From contig CAJXNE010000068.1 in assembly GCA_913056285.1 (NCBI GenBank), positions 1 through 9,743 of the forward strand: 9,743 bases of DNA. The letters run 5' to 3'. Origin of the DNA: an uncultured Zetaproteobacteria bacterium (GTDB lineage: Bacteria; Pseudomonadota; Zetaproteobacteria; Mariprofundales; Mariprofundaceae). A program made the position numbers and the translations under genes. Each line of letters starts with the position of its first letter. Position 1 is the stretch's first letter. Positions 1 to 6,309 of the stretch are shown here, in pieces. Under the pieces are notes generated by a model, which searched no databases, was not told where the DNA came from, and saw only the letters and a list, made by a program, of their open reading frames with translations.

Positions 1-32
1 TCCTCTGTGTCTTTGTGCCTCTGTGGTGAACG
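1..32. repeat. CTCTGTG-type tandem intergenic repeat, cut by window edge
   Basis: Three 8-base units follow one another: CTCTGTGT (3-10), CTTTGTGC (11-18) and CTCTGTGG (19-26), followed by TGAACG. The opposite strand reads TTCACCACAGAGGCACAAAG and onward. I recall this CACAGAG/CTCTGTG pattern as a dispersed intergenic repeat in many unrelated environmental bacteria; that is memory, not a search. The array may continue to the left of the window. It lies 48 bases beyond the lolD stop codon and is not part of any recognisable gene here. Confidence 0.55.
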
Positions 33-79
33 TTTTTGAATTTGTTATTCAAGAGTGTAACTGTAAATAACAGTATCAT

Positions 80-784
80 TCAGTCATTGACAGGAAACAG
101 TTTACCTTCATGGAGACTGAGAATTCGATCACATGCGCGTGCCATTGTCATGCTGTGTGTCACCATAACCACGGCTGCATTTTCTTCACGGCACAGTTGC
201 CGTAACAAGCCGAATACTTCCTGCGCCGTTTGTTCGTCCAGATTACCGGTCGGTTCATCGGCCAGCAGTAATCGTGGTCTGGCAGCCAAAGCGCGGGCCA
301 CGGCAACGCGCTGCGCTTCACCGCCTGAGAGTTTTGCCGGCACATGCTGTTCGCGTGCATCAAGCTTTAAACGCGTCAGCAGCTCACGACCACGAGCATC
401 ACTATCATTCCTGGCCATGCCCTGCACCAGAAGCGGCAGCGTAATATTTTCCAAGGCAGTCAATTCGGGAATCAAATGATGTGCCTGATACACAAAGCCA
501 ATCTTTTGATTGCGCAGTTGCGCTTGCCGGTTTGAACCAATCCCGTGAATGGATTCGCCATCCAGCAGAATAGCACCATGATCCGGCTGCTCCAGCGTGC
601 CCAGGATCTGGAGCATGGTGGATTTTCCAGAGCCTGATTCTCCAACAATAGCCAGGAACTCACCCTCGTTCAGCTCAAATTCCACGCCACTAAGCACATG
701 CAATTTTCCGCATGGCGCAATAAATTGCTTGTGCATATCCGAAACGCTCAGCAATGCCGGTTTTTCCATATCGGTATCACTCAT
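80..784 (-). CDS. lolD: Lipoprotein-releasing ABC transporter, ATP-binding subunit LolD
   Basis: This 234-residue ATPase powers release of outer-membrane-directed lipoproteins from the inner membrane to the chaperone LolA, working with a LolC/E-type permease. All nucleotide-binding motifs are intact: Walker A GESGSGKST (48-56), Q-loop Gln100, ABC signature LSGGE (152-156), Walker B LLLADEP with Asp176 and Glu177 (172-178), and switch His210. The stretch YQAHHLIPELTALENITLPL (99-118) is typical of LolD within the broader MacB/FtsE-like ATPase group. The length is normal. The ATG at 782-784 lies inside the end of lolC (8-bp overlap), so translation is probably coupled; only a weak GAG precedes it. 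It is the last gene of the block, followed by 79 non-coding bases to the window edge. FtsE or MacB is a less likely alternative, ruled out mainly by the adjacent lolC. Confidence 0.95.
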   Translation of the reverse strand: MSDTDMEKPALLSVSDMHKQFIAPCGKLHVLSGVEFELNEGEFLAIVGESGSGKSTMLQILGTLEQPDHGAILLDGESIHGIGSNRQAQLRNQKIGFVYQAHHLIPELTALENITLPLLVQGMARNDSDARGRELLTRLKLDAREQHVPAKLSGGEAQRVAVARALAARPRLLLADEPTGNLDEQTAQEVFGLLRQLCREENAAVVMVTHSMTMARACDRILSLHEGKLFPVND

Positions 785-2027
785 ATCTCAGGGCCTCTGC
801 CGGCGGAACACTGGCTGCGCGCCAGGCCGGATAAAACGTCGCCGCCACCCCCATAACCAGGCTGATGGTGACAATCACCGCAACAGATAGCGGGTCAATC
901 ACCGATGGAATATGATCAATATAATATACGTCACTGGACATAAACTTGATGCCAGTCATGCCTTCAACCCAGGCCAGCAGCGTATCCAGCTTCCAGGCCA
1001 GCAGCAGCCCCAGCACGGTGCCAGTGAGTGTTCCGATCCCGCTTAGCAGCGTGCCCATCAGTAAAAATATCCGCATAACTGAAGCATGCGTCGCCCCTAC
1101 TGTTTTCAAAATGGCAATTTCATTGCGTCGTTCCATCACCACCATCACCAATGATGCCAGCATATTAAACAGCGCTACCATCACAATCAGTGACAGGATG
1201 ACGCCCATGGCAACCCGCTCAGTCTTCAAAGCCTGAAAAAATGAGCGGTGACGCTGTTTCCAGTCTGTCACCCAGGCGCCGGGGGGCAGCGTCCGGCGCG
1301 CCTGTTCGGCGACTTCACCTGATAAATCCCTGTTATGTAAAAAAAGCTCAATGCCAGAAACACTATCGCCCATTTTATTCAGCCGCTGGACAGCATTCAA
1401 AGGCGTGATGACCATGCCAACATCATATTCATAAAAGCCGGAATCAAAAATACCCATCAGTGTAAAGGCGCGCATCCGTGGTGCTGCACCAGAAGGACTG
1501 ATGCCCCCGGAAGGCGACATCAAACGCACCTTATCCCCGACTTCCACCCCCAGCTTTCTGGCCAGATCCTTGCCAATGACAATCTGAAAAGGTGAACCCG
1601 AAGCATTGATGAAATGACCGGTAGTAATGTGGCCGGCAATTTCGTCACTTCGATTCACATCCACGCCTTTTAGAATCGCACCAAAGGCTCGTGAACCGTA
1701 GGATGCCAATACCTGAGTAGTAATATAGGGCGCAGCGCGTTCTACGCCGTCCAGCTTTTCTGCCTGAGAGAGCCAGTTGCGCCAGTCTCCAAGTGCGTCA
1801 TCCGGCCCCTGAATATCAACATGGGATGAAAACCCCAGAATCTTGTCGCGAATTTCCACGGCAGCGCCGTTCATCACCGACAACACGGCAATCAGCGTCA
1901 TGACGCCGATTGCGATGCCGATCCCTGAACTCCAGCTAATCAGCGACACAAAACGCTCACTGCGTCGCGAGCGCAGATAACGCTTGGCCAACATCCATTC
2001 ATAAGGACGAAACAGACCGTTCTTCAA
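777..2027 (-). CDS. lolC: Lipoprotein-releasing system permease, LolC/LolE family
   Basis: This 416-residue inner-membrane protein is the permease half of the Lol lipoprotein exporter. It has the family layout: a short cytoplasmic start (PYEWMLAKRYLRS), TM1 at about 27-51, a large periplasmic domain at about 52-268, and TM2 (about 272-297), TM3 (about 318-346) and TM4 (about 379-402). The coupling segment MERRNEIAILKTVGA (298-312) precedes TM3 and the protein ends in the typical EALRYE. The chosen start is TTG (2025-2027): a GGAG at 2035-2038 sits 7 bases upstream, and no in-frame ATG occurs between the upstream stop and this codon. The next ATG (codon 12) would remove the conserved FRPYEW segment. 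Only one permease gene is visible, so LolC and LolE cannot be told apart here; LolE may be encoded elsewhere or this subunit may form a homodimer. It lies 48 bases after the permease gene and overlaps lolD. Confidence 0.92.
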   Translation of the reverse strand: MKNGLFRPYEWMLAKRYLRSRRSERFVSLISWSSGIGIAIGVMTLIAVLSVMNGAAVEIRDKILGFSSHVDIQGPDDALGDWRNWLSQAEKLDGVERAAPYITTQVLASYGSRAFGAILKGVDVNRSDEIAGHITTGHFINASGSPFQIVIGKDLARKLGVEVGDKVRLMSPSGGISPSGAAPRMRAFTLMGIFDSGFYEYDVGMVITPLNAVQRLNKMGDSVSGIELFLHNRDLSGEVAEQARRTLPPGAWVTDWKQRHRSFFQALKTERVAMGVILSLIVMVALFNMLASLVMVVMERRNEIAILKTVGATHASVMRIFLLMGTLLSGIGTLTGTVLGLLLAWKLDTLLAWVEGMTGIKFMSSDVYYIDHIPSVIDPLSVAVIVTISLVMGVAATFYPAWRAASVPPAEALRYE

Positions 2028-2034
2028 ATATGTT

Positions 2035-2038
2035 CTCC
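2035..2038 (-). promoter_or_regulatory. Ribosome binding site for lolC (TTG start)
   Basis: The minus strand reads GGAG, then 7 bases, then TTG. This Shine-Dalgarno match decides the lolC start in favour of the non-ATG codon at 2025-2027. Confidence 0.6.
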
Positions 2039-2075
2039 AGTTGGGGGCATCAATGCAAGCATGATGGCAGAATCA

Positions 2076-3416
2076 TTATGATAAATAGCGCAGATACAAA
2101 TAAACATGTGAAATAACAATGGATATCAGCATCAGGCCGAAAGCGTGTTTCAGGAACACCAGAAAAACAATCGGTTGCCCGGCCCGCTGAGCGAAACCAG
2201 CCACAATTAAATTGGCCGACGCCCCGATCAGAGTGCCATTTCCACCCAGGCAAGCACCCAGCGCCAGCGCCCACCACAACGGCGTAAGGGCATCAGCACC
2301 TCCGAATGTCGAGCCCATATCTTGAATCAGTGGAATCATCGTTGCCACGAAGGGAATGTTATCAATCATGGCTGAAGCAATGGCGGACACCCATAGGATC
2401 GCCGCAACAGTGGCATTGAAATCACTACCGGTCAGTTCCAGTGTTTTGTGTGCCAGCATTCCAATGACGCCAGTATGTTCCACGCCGGTGACAATAATAA
2501 ACAGGCCGACAAAGAAGAAAATCGTCGTCCATTCCACTTCAGCCATAATGCCTTCGTAAGCATGGTCTTTATCATGCAAGGACTGCCCGAACGTTTGCAG
2601 TAATAGTAGCAATGCAGCACCAAACATAGCTATCGAAGCAGGTTCGAGATGAAAGCTGTGCGCCACCGTAAAGCCGCCAATGACCAGAAACAGAACAGTG
2701 AGGCTTTTTTTCAATAATGGTACATCCTTGATAGCTTCATTCTCGTCAAAGCGCATTACCAATGCTCTGTTTTCTTCAGAGGCATGCAGATCTCGACCAA
2801 ACATAAACCAGATAATGCCCAGGGTGACCACGAAAATAACGGGTATGATCGGCGTCATATTCACCAGGAAATCGAAAAAACTCAGACCTGCGGCCGAGCC
2901 AATCATAATATTGGGCGGGTCACCGATCAGGGTCGCCGTACCACCAATATTAGAAGCCAGTATCTGAGCGAACAGATAGGGGTACGGGCGCACGTCCAGC
3001 GCATCTGTAATCAATAATGTGACAGGCGCAATCAGCAGTACCGTGGTAACATTATCAAGAAAGGCGGAGAACACTGCCGTGACAACCGACAGCATCACCA
3101 GAATACCCAAGGGGCTGCCTTTAACAAGCTTGGCCGCTTTAATTGCCACATATTGAAACATGCCGGTTTTCTGGCTGATGGCCACAATCACCATCATACC
3201 GGTCAATAGACCAATCGTATTGAAATCAACGCCTGCAACGGCCTGCTCCTGAGTCAGCACACCGCAAAGAATCATCAGACCTGCGCCAAGCAGAGACAAG
3301 ACGGCTCGGTTGAATTTTTCGGCCATGATTATGCCATAGACAACCAGCAGGATAGATACTGCAATCCATGTCGGATCCAACCCGAACATCATATGCGTGA
3401 CATGCACATCATGCAT
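2076..3416 (-). CDS. Ion permease of the ArsB/NhaD (IT) superfamily, P-permease type
   Basis: This 446-residue polytopic inner-membrane protein has about 10-12 hydrophobic segments. Two matching halves are visible. The first has FLDNVTT (119-125) followed by SNIGGTATLIGDPPN (155-169); the second has IDNIPFVATM (351-360) followed by GACLGGNGTLIGASAN (387-402). These paired DN and GG-T-IG-N hairpin motifs characterise the ion transporter superfamily that includes NhaD sodium/proton antiporters, ArsB and the human P protein. A charged cytoplasmic loop (about 208-235) separates the halves. Substrate cannot be read from sequence: Na+/H+ exchange is the best guess, and an anion such as arsenite, sulfate or a dicarboxylate is possible. 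No ars genes are adjacent. The ATG (3414-3416) overlaps the upstream CBS gene by 8 bp (ATGCATGA), which suggests translational coupling and possibly a regulatory partnership. ATG codons 9 and 10 are alternative starts. Confidence 0.85.
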   Translation of the reverse strand: MHDVHVTHMMFGLDPTWIAVSILLVVYGIIMAEKFNRAVLSLLGAGLMILCGVLTQEQAVAGVDFNTIGLLTGMMVIVAISQKTGMFQYVAIKAAKLVKGSPLGILVMLSVVTAVFSAFLDNVTTVLLIAPVTLLITDALDVRPYPYLFAQILASNIGGTATLIGDPPNIMIGSAAGLSFFDFLVNMTPIIPVIFVVTLGIIWFMFGRDLHASEENRALVMRFDENEAIKDVPLLKKSLTVLFLVIGGFTVAHSFHLEPASIAMFGAALLLLLQTFGQSLHDKDHAYEGIMAEVEWTTIFFFVGLFIIVTGVEHTGVIGMLAHKTLELTGSDFNATVAAILWVSAIASAMIDNIPFVATMIPLIQDMGSTFGGADALTPLWWALALGACLGGNGTLIGASANLIVAGFAQRAGQPIVFLVFLKHAFGLMLISIVISHVYLYLRYLS

Positions 3417-3882
3417 CGTCGCTGTTCTCGTGAGGAGTTTTTGCCAGACGCTTCAAAATATCGCTGGAGGAAAGAACCCCGACCAGTCGTTCATCAGCAT
3501 CGGCAACCAGAGCATACTCAAAGCGATCATACGTAATAAGGGCCGCCGTTACAGAGAGGAGAGATTCATCCGCATGTACAATAGTCGGTTTTTTTTCCAT
3601 CACCTCAGATACATTTCGATTTAACAGTGTTATATAATGCTTGCGTAACAATCCGATATCAGGCGCATAGGGAATCGACTCCAAATCCCCTGTTACAATA
3701 TAACTGGGAACGAGGCTGGAAAGCACAGATAGCGTATTAACTGCGCCAAGAATTTTATGCTCTGCATCAACCACAGGAATCATGCGAAAGGACTGTTCAT
3801 TCAGAACAGCCGCGATTTCGGCTACTGTCTGTTCCGGATGGCAAACCACCAGATCGGTCGTCATAATATCTTTTGCATGCAT
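3409..3882 (-). CDS. Two-CBS-domain protein, putative regulator of adjacent permease
   Basis: This soluble 157-residue protein consists almost entirely of a CBS pair (Bateman module), which typically binds adenine nucleotides or other ligands and controls a partner. CBS1 spans about residues 4-58 (VMT-like start AKDIMTTDLVVCHPEQTVAE, then FRMIPVVDAEHKILGAVNT). CBS2 spans about 90-147 (VSEVMEKKPTIVHADESL, then YALVADADERLVGVLSSSDIL). The 30-residue link (SYIVTGDLESIPYAPDIGLL) is longer than in minimal pairs. No membrane segment or catalytic domain is present. The start ATG (3880-3882) has a strong AAGGGGA ribosome site at 3889-3895, 6 bases away. It sits 33 bases after lysS, and its stop overlaps the permease start. 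Control of the permease by ligand binding is an inference from that overlap and from known CBS-regulated transporters. Confidence 0.85.
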   Translation of the reverse strand: MHAKDIMTTDLVVCHPEQTVAEIAAVLNEQSFRMIPVVDAEHKILGAVNTLSVLSSLVPSYIVTGDLESIPYAPDIGLLRKHYITLLNRNVSEVMEKKPTIVHADESLLSVTAALITYDRFEYALVADADERLVGVLSSSDILKRLAKTPHENSDDA

Positions 3883-3888
3883 GCGTAA

Positions 3889-3895
3889 TCCCCTT
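3889..3895 (-). promoter_or_regulatory. Strong ribosome binding site for the CBS-domain gene
   Basis: AAGGGGA on the minus strand lies 6 bases before the ATG at 3880-3882. It fixes the start and contrasts with the weak sites of lysS and the permease, which appear to depend on coupling. Confidence 0.65.
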
Positions 3896-3915
3896 CTATC
3901 GCCTGATCCTGCTGC

Positions 3916-5409
3916 TTACTCCGGTCGCATCAATGGGAAGAGCAGCACATCGCGAATGGAATGCTGGCCGGTCAACATCATCACCAGTCGATCCACGCCG
4001 ATACCGACACCTGCAGCAGGCGGCATGCCAAATTCCAGCGCACGCAGGTAGTCCTCGTCCACGCCGGTTGCTTCCTCATCGCCAGCGGCTTTGGCATCCG
4101 CCTGCGCCATAAAGCGGCGACGCTGATCATCCGGGTCATTGAGTTCGGAAAAACCATTGGCCATTTCACGGCCGGCCATAAATAACTCGAATCGATCCGT
4201 CACGGTCGGCTCTTCATTATTACGACGCGCCAAAGGTGATACATCTACCGGATAATGCGTCACAAAGGTGGGTTGCATCAATCCCGGTTCAACCAATTCC
4301 TCAAACAGTGCCATTAAATAATGTCCAGCTTTCCAAGTAATTAGCGGCTTAAAGTCAGGTATAACCTGAAGGCAAACAGTAGCCAGCAATGCCTTGTCAT
4401 TGGCATGGCCGCGTACATCCGGCCGTTTCTCAAACACCGCCTCATCAATGCGCAGACGTCGGAACGGGTTCGAGAGATCAATGTCGACACCTTCCCAGCA
4501 TACATTGGTAATACCTAGTTCTGCTGCGATATCGCGAATCAGTCCTTCTGTGTTATCCATTGCATCGGTGAAATCAGCGTAGGCCTGATAAAACTCCACC
4601 ATCGTAAATTCGGGATTGTGTGTCGCATCAATACCTTCATTACGAAAATTACGGTTGATTTCAAACACGCGCTCAAAACCGCCGACCAGCAACCGTTTCA
4701 AATACAATTCCGGCGCAATACGCAGAAATAACTCCATATCCAGGGCATTGTGATGCGTAACAAACGGTTTTGCGGCTGCTCCGCCCGGCTGACTTTGCAG
4801 CATTGGCGTTTCCACTTCGATGAAATCACGGGACTCTAAACCTTTACGTAACAGTGAAACGATTTTTGAGCGCATTCTAAAGGTCTGACGCGCTTCCGGC
4901 GTCACGATCAGGTCGACATAACGCTGTCTGCACCGGGTTTCGATATCACTCAAGCCATGCCATTTCTCAGGCAAAGGGCGTAGACATTTGGATACCATCT
5001 CGATGTGAGACACACGCACCGATAATTCACCGGTTTTAGTGCGGAATAACGTGCCCTTGCCGCCGATGATATCGCCAAGATCCCATTTTTTGGTCGGGTT
5101 GTAGATTTCTGCGCCACCGAGTTCATCGCGATTGAGAAAGAGTTGAATCTGGCCTGAGCCATCCTGTATTTTAAGAAAACTGGATTTACCCATGACGCGA
5201 TGTGCAACAATGCGCCCGGCTACGGATACGTTTTTCGCGAGTTGCGAGAGTTGATCGCCATCAGCTTCTGAAAACTCAGCATGAATGGCGGCAGTCGAAT
5301 AATCAGGGCGCCACCTGTTCGAATAAGCCTCTCCCGCCTCGCGCAGGCGCGCAAGCTTCTCTCTCCGGACAGTAATCTGTTCGGACTGCTCCGATACGTG
5401 ATTGTTCAT
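3916..5409 (-). CDS. lysS: Lysyl-tRNA synthetase, class II
   Basis: This 497-residue cytoplasmic enzyme attaches lysine to tRNA-Lys using ATP. An N-terminal OB-fold anticodon-binding domain occupies about 62-160 (VSVAGRIVAHRVMGKSSFLK). The class II catalytic core follows: motif 1 around 184-206 with the proline in VETPMLQ; motif 2 around 251-274 (INRNFRNEGIDATHNPEFTM, with its ATP-binding arginine); and motif 3 around 468-482 (GVGIGVDRLVMML). It ends in the family-typical DVLLFPLMRPE. The length is normal and nothing essential is missing. The GenX/EpmA and LysU alternatives are unlikely: EpmA lacks the OB-fold domain. The ATG (5407-5409) is 5 bases after the ndk stop with no clear Shine-Dalgarno, so translation probably depends on ribosomes finishing ndk. 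Confidence 0.97.
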   Translation of the reverse strand: MNNHVSEQSEQITVRREKLARLREAGEAYSNRWRPDYSTAAIHAEFSEADGDQLSQLAKNVSVAGRIVAHRVMGKSSFLKIQDGSGQIQLFLNRDELGGAEIYNPTKKWDLGDIIGGKGTLFRTKTGELSVRVSHIEMVSKCLRPLPEKWHGLSDIETRCRQRYVDLIVTPEARQTFRMRSKIVSLLRKGLESRDFIEVETPMLQSQPGGAAAKPFVTHHNALDMELFLRIAPELYLKRLLVGGFERVFEINRNFRNEGIDATHNPEFTMVEFYQAYADFTDAMDNTEGLIRDIAAELGITNVCWEGVDIDLSNPFRRLRIDEAVFEKRPDVRGHANDKALLATVCLQVIPDFKPLITWKAGHYLMALFEELVEPGLMQPTFVTHYPVDVSPLARRNNEEPTVTDRFELFMAGREMANGFSELNDPDDQRRRFMAQADAKAAGDEEATGVDEDYLRALEFGMPPAAGVGIGVDRLVMMLTGQHSIRDVLLFPLMRPE

Positions 5410-5414
5410 CTGAT

Positions 5415-5843
5415 TTATAGCTTGCTGTGCAGATCCAGATCGGAAAAGAAGAAAGCGATTTCGATGGCGGCATTTTCTTCCGAATCCGAACCGTGTACCG
5501 CATTGGCATCAATCGAATCGGCATGATCGGCGCGAATGGTGCCGGTTTCGGCTTCTTTGGGGTTGGTCGCCCCCATCAGTTGCCGATTTAGCGTTACGGC
5601 ATTTTTACCTTCCAGCACCATAGCCAGAATAGGTCCTGAACTCATAAATGTGCACAGGTTGCCATAGAACGGACGTTCAGCATGCACGGCATAAAAGCGC
5701 CCTGCTTCAGTAGCGGAGAGCTGCGTCATATTGGTTGCAATAACGGATAGGCCGTTTTCTTCGAAACGGCGAATAATATCACCGATCACATTCTTTGCGA
5801 CTGCGTCCGGCTTGATAATCGATAGTGTGCGTTCAACTGGCAT
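5415..5843 (-). CDS. ndk: Nucleoside diphosphate kinase
   Basis: This 142-residue cytoplasmic enzyme moves the gamma phosphate between nucleoside triphosphates and diphosphates through a phosphohistidine, balancing (d)NTP pools. The catalytic histidine is His117 in NAVHGSDS (114-121). Other family residues are present: Lys11 in IIKPDAV, Tyr51 and His54 in FYAVHAERPFY, Arg87 in LNRQLMGATNP, and Arg104 in IRADHADSID. The length equals that of the usual bacterial enzyme. The start at 5841-5843 has AAGGGG at 5851-5856, 7 bases upstream. It appears to be the first gene of a six-gene collinear block (ndk, lysS, CBS gene, permease, lolC, lolD), with the 463-bp gap and a candidate promoter in front of it. 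Confidence 0.97.
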   Translation of the reverse strand: MPVERTLSIIKPDAVAKNVIGDIIRRFEENGLSVIATNMTQLSATEAGRFYAVHAERPFYGNLCTFMSSGPILAMVLEGKNAVTLNRQLMGATNPKEAETGTIRADHADSIDANAVHGSDSEENAAIEIAFFFSDLDLHSKL

Positions 5844-5850
5844 GTGGAAA

Positions 5851-5856
5851 CCCCTT
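5851..5856 (-). promoter_or_regulatory. Ribosome binding site for ndk
   Basis: AAGGGG on the minus strand sits 7 bases before the ATG at 5841-5843, and confirms the ndk start. Confidence 0.7.
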
Positions 5857-5878
5857 GGTTAGTTACCCTGAAATAAAC

Positions 5879-5950
5879 AACGCGCCTGCATGATTTTTTC
5901 CAGCTCATGATAGAATTCATATCTTGAGCTGAAAAGAATCCATGCGCGTT
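5879..5950. repeat. 72-bp imperfect inverted repeat upstream of ndk
   Basis: Outer arms AACGC (5879-5883) and GCGTT (5946-5950) pair. After a 4-base bulge, GCATG (5888-5892) pairs with CATGC (5941-5945). A T-rich stretch (5893-5901) pairs imperfectly with an A-rich one (5931-5940), and AGCTCA (5902-5907) pairs with TGAGCT (5925-5930). The loop is 17 bases (5908-5924). It could form a cruciform in DNA or a long RNA hairpin if transcribed. It may be an operator, a leader structure or a small mobile-repeat remnant; the sequence does not decide. Confidence 0.6.
5907..5935 (-). promoter_or_regulatory. Candidate sigma70-type promoter for the ndk operon
   Basis: On the minus strand a -35-like TTTTCA (5930-5935) is followed by a 17-base spacer and a -10-like TATCAT (5907-5912). 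These match TTGACA at 4 of 6 and TATAAT at 5 of 6 positions. Transcription would begin near 5900, giving a leader of about 55 bases before the ndk ATG. The boxes overlap the inner arms of the inverted repeat, so a protein or a cruciform there could control initiation. This is prediction from consensus only. Confidence 0.4.
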
Positions 5951-5954
5951 ACTA

Positions 5955-5971
5955 CGCAGCTTCCTGCTGCG
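5955..5971. other. Short GC-rich hairpin
   Basis: CGCAGC (5955-5960) and GCTGCG (5966-5971) form a perfect 6-bp stem around a 5-base loop. There is no T-run on either side, so it is not a standard intrinsic terminator. It lies 4 bases from the 72-bp inverted repeat. Confidence 0.4.
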
Positions 5972-6094
5972 GGAGCGGCACCCTAAAGCAGCCTCCATCA
6001 ACTTCCAAGTTCAAATAGCGCATTAAAACAGAAAAACAAGCCCATCCGTTGATAGATAAAAATTAAGACAGTTGCTTGGTAGCAATATCATATT

Positions 6095-6309
6095 TGATGA
6101 AGCCGTAAAAAGTCGATCCATAGCTTTTTTACTTCCGAAAAGAGACCATTGTTCAGGACAGAACAATGGGACGCACAGCGCCGTGAGGCAGGACGCCGAA
6201 CATCAAAAACGTGGTTTTCACTTTCCTTACAAAGCAACCACTTGCATTGCAAACTATTGATTTGCTCGCCCGTCCATAGGCGCGATGATGACTTTTTACG
6301 AAGCCATCA
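6095..6309. mobile_element. MITE-like element with 20-bp terminal inverted repeats
   Basis: The left end reads TGATGAAGCCGTAAAAAGTC (6095-6114). The right end, read on the minus strand from 6309 to 6290, is TGATGGCTTCGTAAAAAGTC. They match at 16 of 20 positions: the outer 5 and inner 10 bases are identical. The 215-bp interior has no transposase frame but holds a perfect 9-bp hairpin (6146-6169), an 11-base TTGCATTGCAA palindrome (6242-6252) and an imperfect GTGGTT/AACCAC hairpin. This fits a non-autonomous miniature inverted-repeat element. I recall GTAAAAAGTC-ended repeats in other proteobacteria, but that is memory. No clear target duplication is visible. The right end overlaps the last codon of queC and supplies its TGA. 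Confidence 0.65.
6138..6169 (-). terminator. Possible terminator of the tol-pal-que transcript
   Basis: On the minus strand a perfect 9-bp stem (CCATTGTTC and GAACAATGG, 6169-6161 and 6154-6146) with a 6-base loop is followed by TCTCTTTT (6145-6138). The stem is only moderately GC-rich and the T-run is interrupted, so termination may be partial. It lies inside the MITE-like element, about 140 bases past the queC stop. Confidence 0.4.

Larger units (their letters stand above)
5844..6306. other. 463-bp intergenic region between queC and ndk
   Basis: This is the only long gap in the window. From the queC side it holds a MITE-like element (6095-6309), an AT-rich stretch of about 100 bases (5990-6094) with no recognisable content, a 6-bp hairpin (5955-5971), a 72-bp inverted repeat with a candidate promoter (5879-5950), and the ndk leader with its ribosome site. 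I see no convincing tRNA: there is no complete cloverleaf or clear TPsiC arm. The short open frames here either overlap queC or ndk, or lack family features. Confidence 0.8.

Noticed and set aside
36..74. Two small hairpins after lolD (TTGAAT/ATTCAA at 36-52 and ACTGT/ACAGT at 60-74) as a terminator
   Set aside because: Stems are 5-6 bp and AT-rich, and no T-run follows on the minus strand, so they are too weak to call.
5786..6001. 71-residue minus-strand frame across the inverted repeat and into ndk
   Set aside because: It overlaps ndk in another frame, is rich in Arg/Ser without domain features, and is explained by the non-coding repeat structure.
5951..6060. tRNA or small structured RNA suggested by AGTTCAAAT near 6008-6016
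   Set aside because: No acceptor stem, anticodon arm or complete cloverleaf can be formed around it on either strand.
6056..6085. TTGCT/AGCAA hairpin (6072-6085) with a downstream T-run as a terminator
   Set aside because: The 5-bp stem is weak and the T-run begins about 9 bases after it; the 9-bp hairpin at 6146-6169 is the better candidate.
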